From the IMG/VR virus record IMGVR_UViG_3300027797_000012, positions 62,001 through 126,000 of that record: a stretch of DNA of 64,000 bases; one strand, 5' to 3'. This DNA comes from a virus. The position numbers were made by a program, and so were the translations under genes. Below are positions 38,687 through 49,200 of this stretch, in pieces (the first letter of the stretch is position 1; every line of letters starts with the position of its first letter). The notes below the pieces were generated by a model that made no database searches, was not told the origin of the DNA, and saw nothing but the letters and a program-made list of their open reading frames with translations.

Positions 38687-41600
38687 TATGCCTCCAGTGT
38701 AGTTATTCGGTTTTCTAGCTCTTCTACCTTAAGAATTGTCTCCTTTAGAGCTCCTACTACGTACGGTAGTATATTTGTAGTAAGAATAGACTGGTACTCT
38801 GGATTTCCGTCTTTATCAACGGCGTCCTTTTCTCCCATGACAAGTTCAGATGAACTTTCTCCAAACTCATGCGCAATAAAACCAATAACCTCGGTCTTGT
38901 CAGGGTCATCTTTTAGATTGAAAACTCGAATTCGTTTTGATTTTATTACGTCAATGGACCCCGAGTAGTCTCGTATATTTTCCTTAATTCTGTAATCAGA
39001 GGTGTTTCTAAACGAAGGGCTTATTGCAGATGTTGGTGCGTTAACTCCGCCACGGTCAACCCCGTTTACTATAAAACGAATCATTTCAGTAGGGCTTGAT
39101 GTAACAGAGTACTTATGTAAAAACAAAGGTATAGCGTCATAACGTCTAGCGATGATACCGCCAGAAGCTGTTAAGAATGTTCCGTCAGTTTGATCTGTCG
39201 AAGTAGAAGAGTACGTACCCGTATAGATACTGTTCAAGGGATTACCAGCAACTCCGGTAAAAATGATCTGGCGGGACGTGTTTGAAGTCGCAGTACCACC
39301 GTTAGCTACGAGGTTTAAAGCGTAGCCGGAGGCGGCGACAACTTCTAGCCCGCGGCTGCGACCTGCATTTTCGTCGTTCATATAAACTGTTCCGGTAGCA
39401 GCGCCGCGGTTAAGAGTAATACCACCTGCACCCATCTGCACAGAAACCGCTTCACTATATATGTTTAACGCTGAAACAGCGAACGCACCAAAGCCACCAA
39501 AAAAAGTACTAGTATCAGTCATAGTTACAGAGCCTGTTGTAGAGCTAATCGTAGTTGAGACGGTACCTACACCAATTGAAAGAGATCCTTTAAAGGTAGC
39601 AGCGCCTGTAGATGTAACTATGTCAAGAACGTTAACGCCGCTTACGTTTGTAAAGCGCATGCCGGCGGTGTCCATTTGCACCTTAGGGTTTGATGAACCA
39701 GTTCTTACTGTAGCGCCTGTAATAACTTTACCGTCAATCGCGTCTGCTGAGATCTTTGTTCCAGTAATCGCTCCTGCGTTGATCGCATCTGCGTCAATGG
39801 CGTTAGCTGCGATCTTACCCGCCGAAATTGCGTTAGCTGCAATTGTATTTGCAGTTATCGCATCTGCGCCAATTTTACCCGCAATAATTGCTCCTGCTGC
39901 AATTTGGTTAGCGCCGATTGCGTTAGCTGCAATCTTGTCACTGCTTATAGCGTTAGCTGCAATTTCTGTAGCGCTAATTGTTCCTGCAACTATTTTAGCT
40001 GCGGTGATAGCGTTCGCTGCGATCTGATTAGCTGTTACCGCGCCTGCAGCAATAGAACCTGCAACAACAGCGTTTGCGGCAATCTTACCCGCGGTAATAG
40101 CGTTAGCGTCAATCGTCGTTGCAGTTACCGCGTTAGCTGCAATTGATCCTGCAGTAATCGCATTAGCCGCAACGGTTGCAGCAGTCACCGCTCCTGCGTC
40201 AATTTTACCAGTTGTAATTGCATTTGCCGCAATCGTTGCAGCGGTTACCGCGTTAGCAGCTAATTTGCCTGCCGTAATCGCATTAGCCTCAATAGTTGCG
40301 GCGGTTACCGCGTTAGCTGCAATTGACCCAGCGGTTACTGCGCCTGCGTCAATTTTGCCAGTTGTAATTGCATTTGCCGCAATCGTTGCAGCGGTTACCG
40401 CGTTAGCTGCTAATTTGCCTGCCGTAATCGCATTAGCCTCAATAGTTGCGGCGGTTACCGCGTTAGCTGCAATCTTACCTGCTTCAATAGAACCTGCAGA
40501 GATCGTCGCGGCAGTTACTGCATTTGCATCAATCTTTCCAGCTGTAATTGCATTCGCGGCGATCTTTACCGCTGTAATTGCGTTAGCTGCAAGCTCGTTA
40601 GCTGTAATTGCATTCGCATCAATTTTACCTGCGGTAATTGCGCCTGCTTGAATTGTTGCGGCGGTTACCGCGTTAGCTGCTATCTTAGTATTAGTAATTG
40701 CAGCTGCGGCAATTGCAGTTGCATCTACCGCGTTTGCAGCGATAGAACCAAGAGTTACCGCATTTGCAGCTATTGCTCCAGCCGCAACTGCGTTAGGTCC
40801 AATTTTTCCAAGAATAACTGCGTTTGCGGCAAGTGCATTAGCATCTACAGCGTTAGCGGCAATTGCACCAGCAGCTACAGCTGCAGGTCCAATTTTTCCA
40901 AGAATAACTGCGTTTGCGGCAAGTGCATTAGCATCTACCGCATTTGCGGCAATCTTTCCAGCTTCAACTGCGTTAGCGCCAATTTTTGCAGCTGAGATTG
41001 CAGCGTCAGCAATTTTTGCCTGTGTAACTGCGTTAGGACCTAATTGAGACGAGGTAACCGCGTTAACTTGAATCATTGCAGATGTTACAGCGTTAGCCGC
41101 AATTGCTAGCTCTGTTACCGCGTTAGCAAGAATTTTTTCTGCGTTAACCGCGCCGTTAGCTATCTTATAGACGTCAATTGAGCCATCGGCAATTGCCGAA
41201 GCAGATACTATCTGTCCAGCAAAAGGCCAAGTTGCAAGCGTGTTAGCAATAAGGTCTGTGTCTACTAGTCTGTTTACAGATGTAGATGACTGGGTAGAGG
41301 CTGTAGTTACTCCGCCGGCTAAGTTTACGGCTATAAACTTGTAGTAATACGTAGTAGCATACGTTAGATCTGTGTCTACGTACAGCTCTGGAGCGGCAAA
41401 AAGTTTTCCAATAGCGGTAGCTGTGCTAGGTGTAAATCCGCTTGTAGTAGACCTGTGAATCTCAATATACGCGAAGGTATCGCCCATAACGTTGCCAAGA
41501 TAGTCAAGACCGTTCCAACGAACAGTAACGGTGCCAAGACGGGTCGTTAGCTGAGGAGCGCTAGGACGATTTACAACTACAACAGATACTGGAGTTGTTA

Positions 41601-42789
41601 AAAATATCTCAGCAGAGTAGTCAGATCTATTGTCTGATTTATCGTAAGCTTTCACCGCATAACGAATTGCTACATTCTGCTTTAAGCCTTCGTGTGTGTA
41701 CGTAAGATCTGTTACAGAGATTAAGAACTTCCAGTCATCTGTTACCAAGGTGCGATAAAAAATATCGTAACCAACAAGATCTTCTATAGCTGTATCGTCA
41801 ACGTTTAGCGTAGGCGCAACCCAGGTAAGCACTACCCGTGCTCGAGGATCTCGTACGTCGTAGTACGCTGTGCCTACTCCGGCTAAACTTGTTGGAATTT
41901 TTGGCGCTATGTCATCTGGAATAAATGCGCCTGCTGCATCTATAGTGGCATTTACCTGCTCCCATTTAAGACCAGTCCATGAGTACAGCCCGCCATCTGT
42001 AGGATCTGACCAGGTGTCGCCAACCTGTACGTACTTAATTAGCGTAGGATACACTCCACCATCGCCGGCCACGGCAGAGATGTTTGCTTGGTCATTTGCA
42101 GTCTTGTACGAGACAGTCGTAGCAGTTTTTGCGGTAATCGTGTAGTTACCGTCAAACTCTTCACCTACGCCATCTACGTTTACCCTGTCACCGACAATAA
42201 AAGTGTGCCCGCTGCCTATAGTAAGAGTTACAACGTTACTTGTTATAGCCTTAGTAGTTACAGCTTTCCATGCAACAGTGTCTGCAGCTATATTTAATGT
42301 AGCGCTATCTTTTCCTTCCCACTCACGAGTAAATACGATCTGATAGTCACTTGGAACTTCTGTAACTACCCAGTAGGTATGATTTAGCGAGGTATAGTAG
42401 TTAGGTGGGTAAGTTCCAGGAGCGGTGAGATCAAACTGCGAGTTTAATCCACTAACTAATATGTTGTCGCCAACTACTAGCTCGTGCGCGATGTCTGTAG
42501 TAAGAGTTGCCTTGTCACGCTTTATAAAGCTCTTAAAAGTCTTGTACTGTTTAGCAATAACTCTTTTGTAGGTGGCAGGAGGGACTGTTTTAATCGTGCC
42601 TGTAGTTGCGTTAACCGCCGCAGCTGTTACAGGAACGTCCTCTGCAAGTTGAGCTACCGTAATACTTGCTGGCCCGGGGACAACCCTTCTAGGTGCACGA
42701 CGGCGCTCTACCTCACGCAGACGTCTGTCAACGTTTGTAAGAGTAGTAGTAAGCTTACGTCGTCTTCTTCTAAGAGCCACGTTTATCAA
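38686..42789 (-). CDS. large tail fibre: FN3 domains, 10-residue repeats, S74 chaperone
   Basis: A 1367-residue protein. Order: N-terminal basic region; beta modules (LTIGSGHTFIVGDRVNVDG near 190); two fibronectin type III domains (about 300-510, VVLTWVAPT and VTVRWNGLD); about fifty copies of a 10-residue unit ANAITAGKIA (about 530-1040), likely a beta-helical or beta-roll shaft; a beta head (1040-1260); and a C-terminal intramolecular chaperone of the peptidase S74 type (DYRIKENIRDY, VIGFIAHEFGE, final coiled coil). The S74 domain normally cuts itself off after trimerisation. A central receptor-binding fibre. The repeat block shows recent internal duplication. Confidence 0.88.
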   Translation of the reverse strand: MINVALRRRRRKLTTTLTNVDRRLREVERRRAPRRVVPGPASITVAQLAEDVPVTAAAVNATTGTIKTVPPATYKRVIAKQYKTFKSFIKRDKATLTTDIAHELVVGDNILVSGLNSQFDLTAPGTYPPNYYTSLNHTYWVVTEVPSDYQIVFTREWEGKDSATLNIAADTVAWKAVTTKAITSNVVTLTIGSGHTFIVGDRVNVDGVGEEFDGNYTITAKTATTVSYKTANDQANISAVAGDGGVYPTLIKYVQVGDTWSDPTDGGLYSWTGLKWEQVNATIDAAGAFIPDDIAPKIPTSLAGVGTAYYDVRDPRARVVLTWVAPTLNVDDTAIEDLVGYDIFYRTLVTDDWKFLISVTDLTYTHEGLKQNVAIRYAVKAYDKSDNRSDYSAEIFLTTPVSVVVVNRPSAPQLTTRLGTVTVRWNGLDYLGNVMGDTFAYIEIHRSTTSGFTPSTATAIGKLFAAPELYVDTDLTYATTYYYKFIAVNLAGGVTTASTQSSTSVNRLVDTDLIANTLATWPFAGQIVSASAIADGSIDVYKIANGAVNAEKILANAVTELAIAANAVTSAMIQVNAVTSSQLGPNAVTQAKIADAAISAAKIGANAVEAGKIAANAVDANALAANAVILGKIGPAAVAAGAIAANAVDANALAANAVILGKIGPNAVAAGAIAANAVTLGSIAANAVDATAIAAAAITNTKIAANAVTAATIQAGAITAGKIDANAITANELAANAITAVKIAANAITAGKIDANAVTAATISAGSIEAGKIAANAVTAATIEANAITAGKLAANAVTAATIAANAITTGKIDAGAVTAGSIAANAVTAATIEANAITAGKLAANAVTAATIAANAITTGKIDAGAVTAATVAANAITAGSIAANAVTATTIDANAITAGKIAANAVVAGSIAAGAVTANQIAANAITAAKIVAGTISATEIAANAISSDKIAANAIGANQIAAGAIIAGKIGADAITANTIAANAISAGKIAANAIDADAINAGAITGTKISADAIDGKVITGATVRTGSSNPKVQMDTAGMRFTNVSGVNVLDIVTSTGAATFKGSLSIGVGTVSTTISSTTGSVTMTDTSTFFGGFGAFAVSALNIYSEAVSVQMGAGGITLNRGAATGTVYMNDENAGRSRGLEVVAASGYALNLVANGGTATSNTSRQIIFTGVAGNPLNSIYTGTYSSTSTDQTDGTFLTASGGIIARRYDAIPLFLHKYSVTSSPTEMIRFIVNGVDRGGVNAPTSAISPSFRNTSDYRIKENIRDYSGSIDVIKSKRIRVFNLKDDPDKTEVIGFIAHEFGESSSELVMGEKDAVDKDGNPEYQSILTTNILPYVVGALKETILKVEELENRITTLEA
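39700..41170 (-). repeat. 30-bp (10-residue) repeat array in the tail fibre
   Basis: About fifty 30-base units encode ANA(I/V)TA(A/G)(T/K)Ix. A higher-order duplication of about 150 bases (starting near 40199 and again near 40349) is nearly identical, with only a few mismatches. This is evidence of recent expansion or recombination in the fibre shaft. Confidence 0.9.
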
Positions 42790-44803
42790 CTCCTGGTTCT
42801 GTTACTAAGACCAGTGAAACAGTTTCTGGAAACGCTGGGCTGTCTGGCACCGACACAGAGAACCCGTCAATTTTTCTAACTAAAACAGTGCGCTCGCCCT
42901 CGCCAGGCTCAAGATCGCTTGCTAAGCGTAGTCTAACAAACTCGTCGTTAAGCACAATTACGCACCAGTCACCGGGGTTATAGCTTCCAATCTTAGGCTC
43001 CATTGAGCCGTTAACTTGTATTTCAATATTAGATTGTGGAGGCCGTGATTCGTTTAAGTACGTTTCTGCAAAGAGCGCTAAAGTCTCTTCATCTCCTACG
43101 TCTTTCTGAGACTCCACCTCTTCTAGTATGGGCCAGCCGGCATCTAATAGATCGTACGCAGTCGCGGCAGAATATGGCTGACTTGACTCTGGACCTATAT
43201 CTCCTATATCACCAATCACCCAGAAACGTGTTGCAGCAGACTCGGCAGACTCCTCCATCGTTGCACTAGAAATACTTCCAGGATACTCGAACACAAGTAC
43301 GTCTGCACCAAAATCAGAAGGTTCCGCCCAAGCGCCTGGTGCTAGCGATGGGAAACCTGCAGGAGTAATCGGCATAAGAACAAACGTACGAGAAAAAGAA
43401 GATGTCGCGCCATCATACGAGCAGTCTATACGATACTCGAAGCCGTCAACCGTGTTAGAGTAAGTTTCTAGTGCTTCACCGATATTCTGTAGTTCGTATC
43501 CTCGATATGTTTTATTAGGCACGTTCTTGCCACTGTACTCTTCTTCTGAAAGAGCAATACCTACATCAGTGTTGTACGTGTATCCACCCCAGGAAGTATA
43601 CGTTACAGAAGGGCTAACAGTGGCAGTTGCAGTTCCGACCACGCCGCCTTCTAATATGTTTCCAACGTACAAGCCGTATGTAAATTGAGTAACGCTTGGG
43701 GTTGCAGTTATCACAAAAGTGCCGTCAACAGCCGTATCTACTCCGGTAACAACAACAACGTCATTTATCTCAAAGCCGTGCGAAGAAGCTGTAGTAATAG
43801 TTACAACGTTAGTTGTTAGACTTCTAAGAATAACAGTCTGCGAATTAGGAGAAAGTGCGGTCGTGCTTTGGGTAGTTCCAATGGATGCGTACGTAAATGT
43901 AGTCGCAGTAGGCGTGGCAGTAACTACATGTGCCCCGTCAAACGACGCTCCTACGTTTGCGATAGTCACCATCTGACCTGCGATAAGAGAGTGTGGAGCG
44001 TCAGTTGTCATCGTCGCAACGTTGGACGCGCGAGCTGAGCTAACTAGGTTAAAAAAGTATGCGGTGCCAGGCTCAATCTCGTCATTAGGGAAGTCAACAT
44101 TTGAAAAGTCAACATTTAAAGATTGAAGAAGCTGCCGTGTGTAGTCATACGTGTCGGCGCGTACTGTAACTGTTGCAATACCATCATCACTTGGAAAAGT
44201 GCCGTTTATCTCTGTAACTGGGATAACGATTGAAAGTGTGGAGCTGGTTGACCCACTTAATAGCGGGTAGTACCCGCCAAACTTATATCTAATATCTTTC
44301 GACGCGCCAGATAAGAACGAAATGTACACGTCTTGTCCTGTAGTGAATTCGCTGTAGGTTTGGCTGTTCTGTAGCGTAAAGGTTAAAGTCTTGTCTGTGG
44401 TGCCGGTCACCGTGTAGTCCGCACCAAAATCATGTGACCATGTTTTCCACGCAACGCGATGGTGAAGGTAACTCTGGAATTCAGATGCATTTACCGTAAG
44501 GTTCCTCGAGATAACGTCGTACGTCCTAGTCCAGATGATTCCGCCCCAGACGCACTCGTCATCTCGCATGACATACAACGCAGTCTTACCAGGCATAGTG
44601 CTGTCGTACAGGTTCATTGACTCTGTGCCTGCCGCTCCGCCGGTAGCTGGGATAACTGGAATACTTCCAGAAAACGCTCCCGCGGTCTTAATAGAGCGCT
44701 CGTAGGAAACACCCTTGAAAGGTATTTCTGCAAGAACAGAGTTACTTAAAATGTCAGTTGTGAAGTAACGGTACTTGACTGCAGTTAGGTCTGAAACAGC
44801 CAT
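42770..44803 (-). CDS. minor tail protein, ReqiPepy6 Gp37-like
   Basis: A 677-residue protein. The N-terminal part (FKGVSYERSIKTAGAFSGSI, VMRDDECVWGGIIWTRTYD) and C-terminal part (GSMEPKIGSYNPGDWCVIV) match the Gp37-like hub/baseplate family that follows Dit in actinophages. Inserted near 255-385 are two copies of the HGxxxGDxVxVxG beta module (HSLIAGQMVTIANVG and HGFEINDVVVVTGV). It has the RBS CGGAGGATAAC and overlaps the fibre gene by 20 bases. Likely the tail hub at the tip. Confidence 0.78.
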   Translation of the reverse strand: MAVSDLTAVKYRYFTTDILSNSVLAEIPFKGVSYERSIKTAGAFSGSIPVIPATGGAAGTESMNLYDSTMPGKTALYVMRDDECVWGGIIWTRTYDVISRNLTVNASEFQSYLHHRVAWKTWSHDFGADYTVTGTTDKTLTFTLQNSQTYSEFTTGQDVYISFLSGASKDIRYKFGGYYPLLSGSTSSTLSIVIPVTEINGTFPSDDGIATVTVRADTYDYTRQLLQSLNVDFSNVDFPNDEIEPGTAYFFNLVSSARASNVATMTTDAPHSLIAGQMVTIANVGASFDGAHVVTATPTATTFTYASIGTTQSTTALSPNSQTVILRSLTTNVVTITTASSHGFEINDVVVVTGVDTAVDGTFVITATPSVTQFTYGLYVGNILEGGVVGTATATVSPSVTYTSWGGYTYNTDVGIALSEEEYSGKNVPNKTYRGYELQNIGEALETYSNTVDGFEYRIDCSYDGATSSFSRTFVLMPITPAGFPSLAPGAWAEPSDFGADVLVFEYPGSISSATMEESAESAATRFWVIGDIGDIGPESSQPYSAATAYDLLDAGWPILEEVESQKDVGDEETLALFAETYLNESRPPQSNIEIQVNGSMEPKIGSYNPGDWCVIVLNDEFVRLRLASDLEPGEGERTVLVRKIDGFSVSVPDSPAFPETVSLVLVTEPGVDKRGS

Positions 44804-44847
44804 GTTATCCTCCGTTTTTCGTATAAGTCGTTGTTATCATTGTATCA

Positions 44848-46257
44848 TTAACCTAGCCAGGCTGACCTGTAATACACGTTTATATAAGCGCTAGAGTTGT
44901 TAGGGTTTCCGGAGTCTGAAAAACTTATGACGTTATTTCCAGGAGCAAGATAGAACCACTCCGCAAGAACATCAACATAGTTACGCTTTCCTACAGCGTC
45001 TCCGTCGTATGCTACCTCGTGCTCCTTCGTGTCAATCTCAAGGACATGCCCGCTAGGGATCGGCAGCACGGTTGTAATTAACTCGCTTGTAGTTACGTTC
45101 TGTATCGCGCCCTGTCCGTTGACAGCTCCAAATATTTCTAAAACTACCGGAGTGTAGGCGTTGCCGGTATTGTTAATAGTCACGGAGCCGGTGCCTGGGC
45201 TTAGCGCGTTAGCGCAGGTTAAGACAGACATGCGGTACCCTAGCTCGTCGTCTTCATACCACTCGTACTTGAGCGGGTCAGGCGCACGCAGCCCGATAGA
45301 GAACTCAGTGCGTCCACGAGCATTGACAGTTTCTATGGATGGTGCACCATTAAGTCTTACCCAAGAAGCCTTTAGAGGCTGCTCATTAGTCTTTAACCAG
45401 CCGCCAAAGTGAACTAGGTCCGCAGCTTTAATTAGCTTATCTCTAGCTGCTTGCACGTACGAAGAGTCAGGAGTAAGGAATACTCCATTTAGGGTAATTT
45501 GACGTGATTGGTAGCGACCACGTATATCATAAGAGCCATCTCCGTATCCGCGTGGGATATCCGCAATGTCTGGCTCGGGATGATTCCACCAACCGTCAAT
45601 GCCGGTACATACCCAGATAACGCCGTCTTCATCGATTGTATTAAGGATAAGTCCGTTAAGGTTAATGTCAGCGTTAAGCTGCATACCTGTGATCTTTGGC
45701 GCAGGTACAGGTGTGAGTGACTTATCAACTTTAGTATTTTCGTACGCCTGTGTTACGTCATCGTAGTACTCGTTGATGTAGCTTGCGGCCTCAAAGAGAA
45801 CTGCGTCTAAGTAGAATGTCTTGCTAGCAGTTCCGGCCGTAGGCTGAATAACGTATATTAAGGCTGCTGCCGCGTTAGACGGAGAGGTGATTACATCGGT
45901 AAGTCGTACCCATGGATCACCTACCGTAATTTCAATAGCGTTTGAAGAAGACGTAGAGATAAGTGATCCGCCAGAAACAGCGGTGTACCACGCAACGTTA
46001 ATTTGAAAGGTGCCAGTTTGAGAGCCAAGCGGGACCTTTACGTAAGCTGATACTGCGTACGACGTGCTGCCTGTGACTGCTATGCGTGAGGAGGTAACAA
46101 CTCCAGAGTTTGAAGCGGCTTGCTTTGTCACCTGCAAGGATGACGTGCCAAAGAACCCATCGGTAGTTATTCGAGCGATAGAGCTAGAAGATGAGGTTGA
46201 CCACCCTGTCGTGTTAGTCTTAAACGAAGGGTTAGTGACTAAGTTATTTTTTGCCAT
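44848..46257 (-). CDS. distal tail (Dit)-like protein with carbohydrate-binding N-terminus
   Basis: A 469-residue protein. Residues 1-165 (NLVTNPSFKTNTTGW, ASKTFYLDAVLFEA) are a CBM4/9-like jelly roll, common in minor tail proteins that touch cell-wall sugars. Residues about 200-330 (IRGRYQSRQITLNGVFLT, RDKLIKAADLVHFGGWL) match the Dit/siphovirus tail component family. The remainder is beta-rich. It sits between the tape measure and the Gp37-like hub, the usual Dit place. Confidence 0.78.
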   Translation of the reverse strand: MAKNNLVTNPSFKTNTTGWSTSSSSSIARITTDGFFGTSSLQVTKQAASNSGVVTSSRIAVTGSTSYAVSAYVKVPLGSQTGTFQINVAWYTAVSGGSLISTSSSNAIEITVGDPWVRLTDVITSPSNAAAALIYVIQPTAGTASKTFYLDAVLFEAASYINEYYDDVTQAYENTKVDKSLTPVPAPKITGMQLNADINLNGLILNTIDEDGVIWVCTGIDGWWNHPEPDIADIPRGYGDGSYDIRGRYQSRQITLNGVFLTPDSSYVQAARDKLIKAADLVHFGGWLKTNEQPLKASWVRLNGAPSIETVNARGRTEFSIGLRAPDPLKYEWYEDDELGYRMSVLTCANALSPGTGSVTINNTGNAYTPVVLEIFGAVNGQGAIQNVTTSELITTVLPIPSGHVLEIDTKEHEVAYDGDAVGKRNYVDVLAEWFYLAPGNNVISFSDSGNPNNSSAYINVYYRSAWLG

Positions 46258-46260
46258 TTA

Positions 46261-49200
46261 TTACACGCCACCCTTACGAATCATGAAACCAACTTGACGA
46301 GATATCGCCGCCGCAAGATCAGCTTCGCTCATCTTCTCAGAAGGATAAACCTTAAACGTTAAATTCGTGCCTTCACCTTGTTTTCCTGCAAGGAACTTTA
46401 TGATCGCACGATCTCGCACAGACAAGCCTTGCGCGTCAAGAGGCTCAACGCGCTCTGTGCGACCAGCTTCTGCTATCATCGCGAGAGTTCCACCATTTTT
46501 TGGACGAACAATTCCGCCTTCAGCTAGCTTAGGGATAAGAGGAATGTTAATACCAAACTTAGTTCCACGCCCAGGCAATCCTGGAATATCAGGAATATTA
46601 AATGAAATTCTGTTTAGAGCTCCGATAATGTCGTTTAATAGTCCAATTACTAAGTTTACAGCACCTCTAAGGCCATCTGTTAGCCAACCCCATATATTTC
46701 CTGCGCCTCTAAGAAGTCTTGCTCCTAAGCCAGTAACAAATGAAACAATTGTATTAAAAATTCTAACTGCGCCATCCCAAGCATTCTGCAAGCCAGTCCG
46801 AATAAAGTCCCATATTACGCGAAGAATGCGAGTTACGGTGCTTATGTATGCCCGAACACCTGCGACAATAAGATCCCAAACAAATTGAATACCATTCCAG
46901 ACTGCTTCAAGACCAGTTCTTAGGACGTTCCAAACAAAGCCAACTACAGCAGTAACAGCATCTATGTATATCCGAACACCTGCGACAATAAGATCCCAAA
47001 CAAATTGAATACCATTCCAGACTGCTTCAAGACCAGTTCTTAGGACGTTCCAAACAAAGCCAACTACAGCAGTAACAGCATCTATGTATATTCTGACTCC
47101 TGCAATTATAAGATCCCAGACTACTTGAATAGCATTCCATGCTGCTTCTAAGCCTGTTCTTATCGCGTTCCAGACTGCAAGAACTACTTCTTTAATTCTT
47201 GCCCACATCCGTTGAACAAAGTCGCGGAATGCCTTATTTCTGTTATACAGTGTGACAAATATGGCAACTAACGCAACTATTGCAAGTATAACAAGACCAA
47301 TTGGATTTGTAGCCCACATTGCCTTCATCATATACATAAAAATTCTGCCGTAGAACGTTAACACCTTCCAAGCAAATGCAAGTTTTTTAAGCACAAATCC
47401 AAAGTAAAGTACTGCCTTGCTGCCTATCATAAATAGCGTGCCAAGGGCAAGTACAAAGCCGTGCAGCGGGCCTATAACTGCTAAAAACGCCTTCACTGGA
47501 GCGGTATTGAATAATGCAACTGCTGCCTTGGCTGCAACATTGAGCGTCTTGAAGAACGCCTTCACGCCACCAGACTCGGTAAAAATCTCAGTTAGCTTAG
47601 TTAAAGTAACAAGAAGCTCTGCCATAGCAGGGCCACCTTCATTTAAGTTCTTAAATATCTTTCCTATATCTGGAACTGCCTCTGCTAAAGTGTCCCAGAA
47701 CTTTTTAGTGTTAGGGTCTCCAGCTAATTTTATAAACTCTTTTGTTAGTGGACCTAAAAACCCAAGAATTGACTTTACGTTTATTGCCGCGTCTCTAAAG
47801 AATTCGCGCAAGGAGCCGGGGCCGTCGCCTGTGTATTCGGTTGTTGCTTTCCACCGCGCTGTGACATCTTCTAAGTAGTCAAGAAGTATTTGACCGCCGC
47901 TGCCTGGGCCTGTATTTGCCTTTACTAAATTTCCAATAAATCCAAAGGTGTTGCCAAATATATCTCCAAGTTGAGCTGCAACCTTTCCGGCAGTATTAAA
48001 AAACTCTTTAAGACTTCCGTCTGCGTTCTTTGTGTTAAGCATCGTATCCCAGCCGGCGGTGGTCTTTTCTATCCAACCAAAGAAGCGCTTAGTAAGAGGC
48101 TCGGCAGCTTGAAGAATAGATAGCAGCGAGCCCCAAAGACTACCAACGCTTTTTCCAAGACTTTCAAGCACTCCGCCCGATGACGCAAATAAACTGTTAA
48201 GCTTTTTAAGATTTTCTCCGTTTACAATTGCATCTGACACCGACTTTGAGGCTGTGCCCATAGCCTTTCCGACAAGGAAAAGACCGTCTTTAAATACAGG
48301 GAATCCCTTATCAACGATCTGCTCTATGCCAGTCTGCAGTAGTGGGAGGAACCCGGCAGCTGCTGCTTCTTTTAGCTCGTTAAGTTTAGGTTTTAAAGTT
48401 GCTAGGTATTTAGCAAATACTTTTTGCGATGCGGTAAGTCCCGCAAGAGGGTCTGATCCCGCAGAACTTTTTGCAGCGCGTTCTTTTGCGTCAAGAACAG
48501 CTTGAAGTGCGTCGCGCTCGGCCTTAGCCTTGGCGTCAACCGCATCCATGTAACCTTCTTCAGCGCTTGTGAGATTGTCTGTTGCAGATATAACAGCGTT
48601 AGTTCCAGCAACACCTTCTTTAGCAAGACGATCCTGCTCTGCCTGTAGATCTTTATTTCTATCCATCGCCATACGAAGATTTAGATCAGCTTCTTCGTAC
48701 GCAAGTTCTGCTTCTCTTCGTGCACGAGAGTTGGGTGGTAAATCTTGAACGCGCGCTAATGTTTCACGCGCAGCTTCAAGCTCTAGCGCTGCTTTTTTCT
48801 CAGCAATAGCAGCGTCTTCTGCGTCAAAACCAAGTTGCTGAATTTCTTCAGCGCCTTCTTTGAGCGCTTTATTAAATGCGATCTGCGCCTTAGTTAGCTC
48901 AAGCTTAGATTTAAGTAATTTCTTATCCGCGGCTGCTAGATTTTCTGCGTTCCTTTGCGCTATCTTAGCAAGTTCTTTTGACAGGTCTTGTTTAGAATTT
49001 CCTGCGCCAGGCATTTTTTTCTTATTTAGCGCGCTAACTGCAGCGCCAATTCCACCCAACGCCATTTTGGCAGCGATGCCTCCGGTCACAATTGCAGCTA
49101 GCCCACTGCCAAGCACGACGAGAGACGGAGCCGCAGAAAGAACCGCGCCACCTAAGGAGACAACACCAACGACAAGAGAGCTTAAGCTAGAGATAAGAAC

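Noticed and set aside
39461-40995. Plus-strand Ala/Val/Cys-rich frames opposite the S74 fibre repeats
   Set aside because: They mirror the 30-bp repeats of the minus-strand gene. The minus-strand protein has FN3 and S74 domains and is clearly the real one.
39700-41170. CRISPR array
   Set aside because: The 30-base period is continuous coding repeat with no distinct spacers, and the frame is open throughout.
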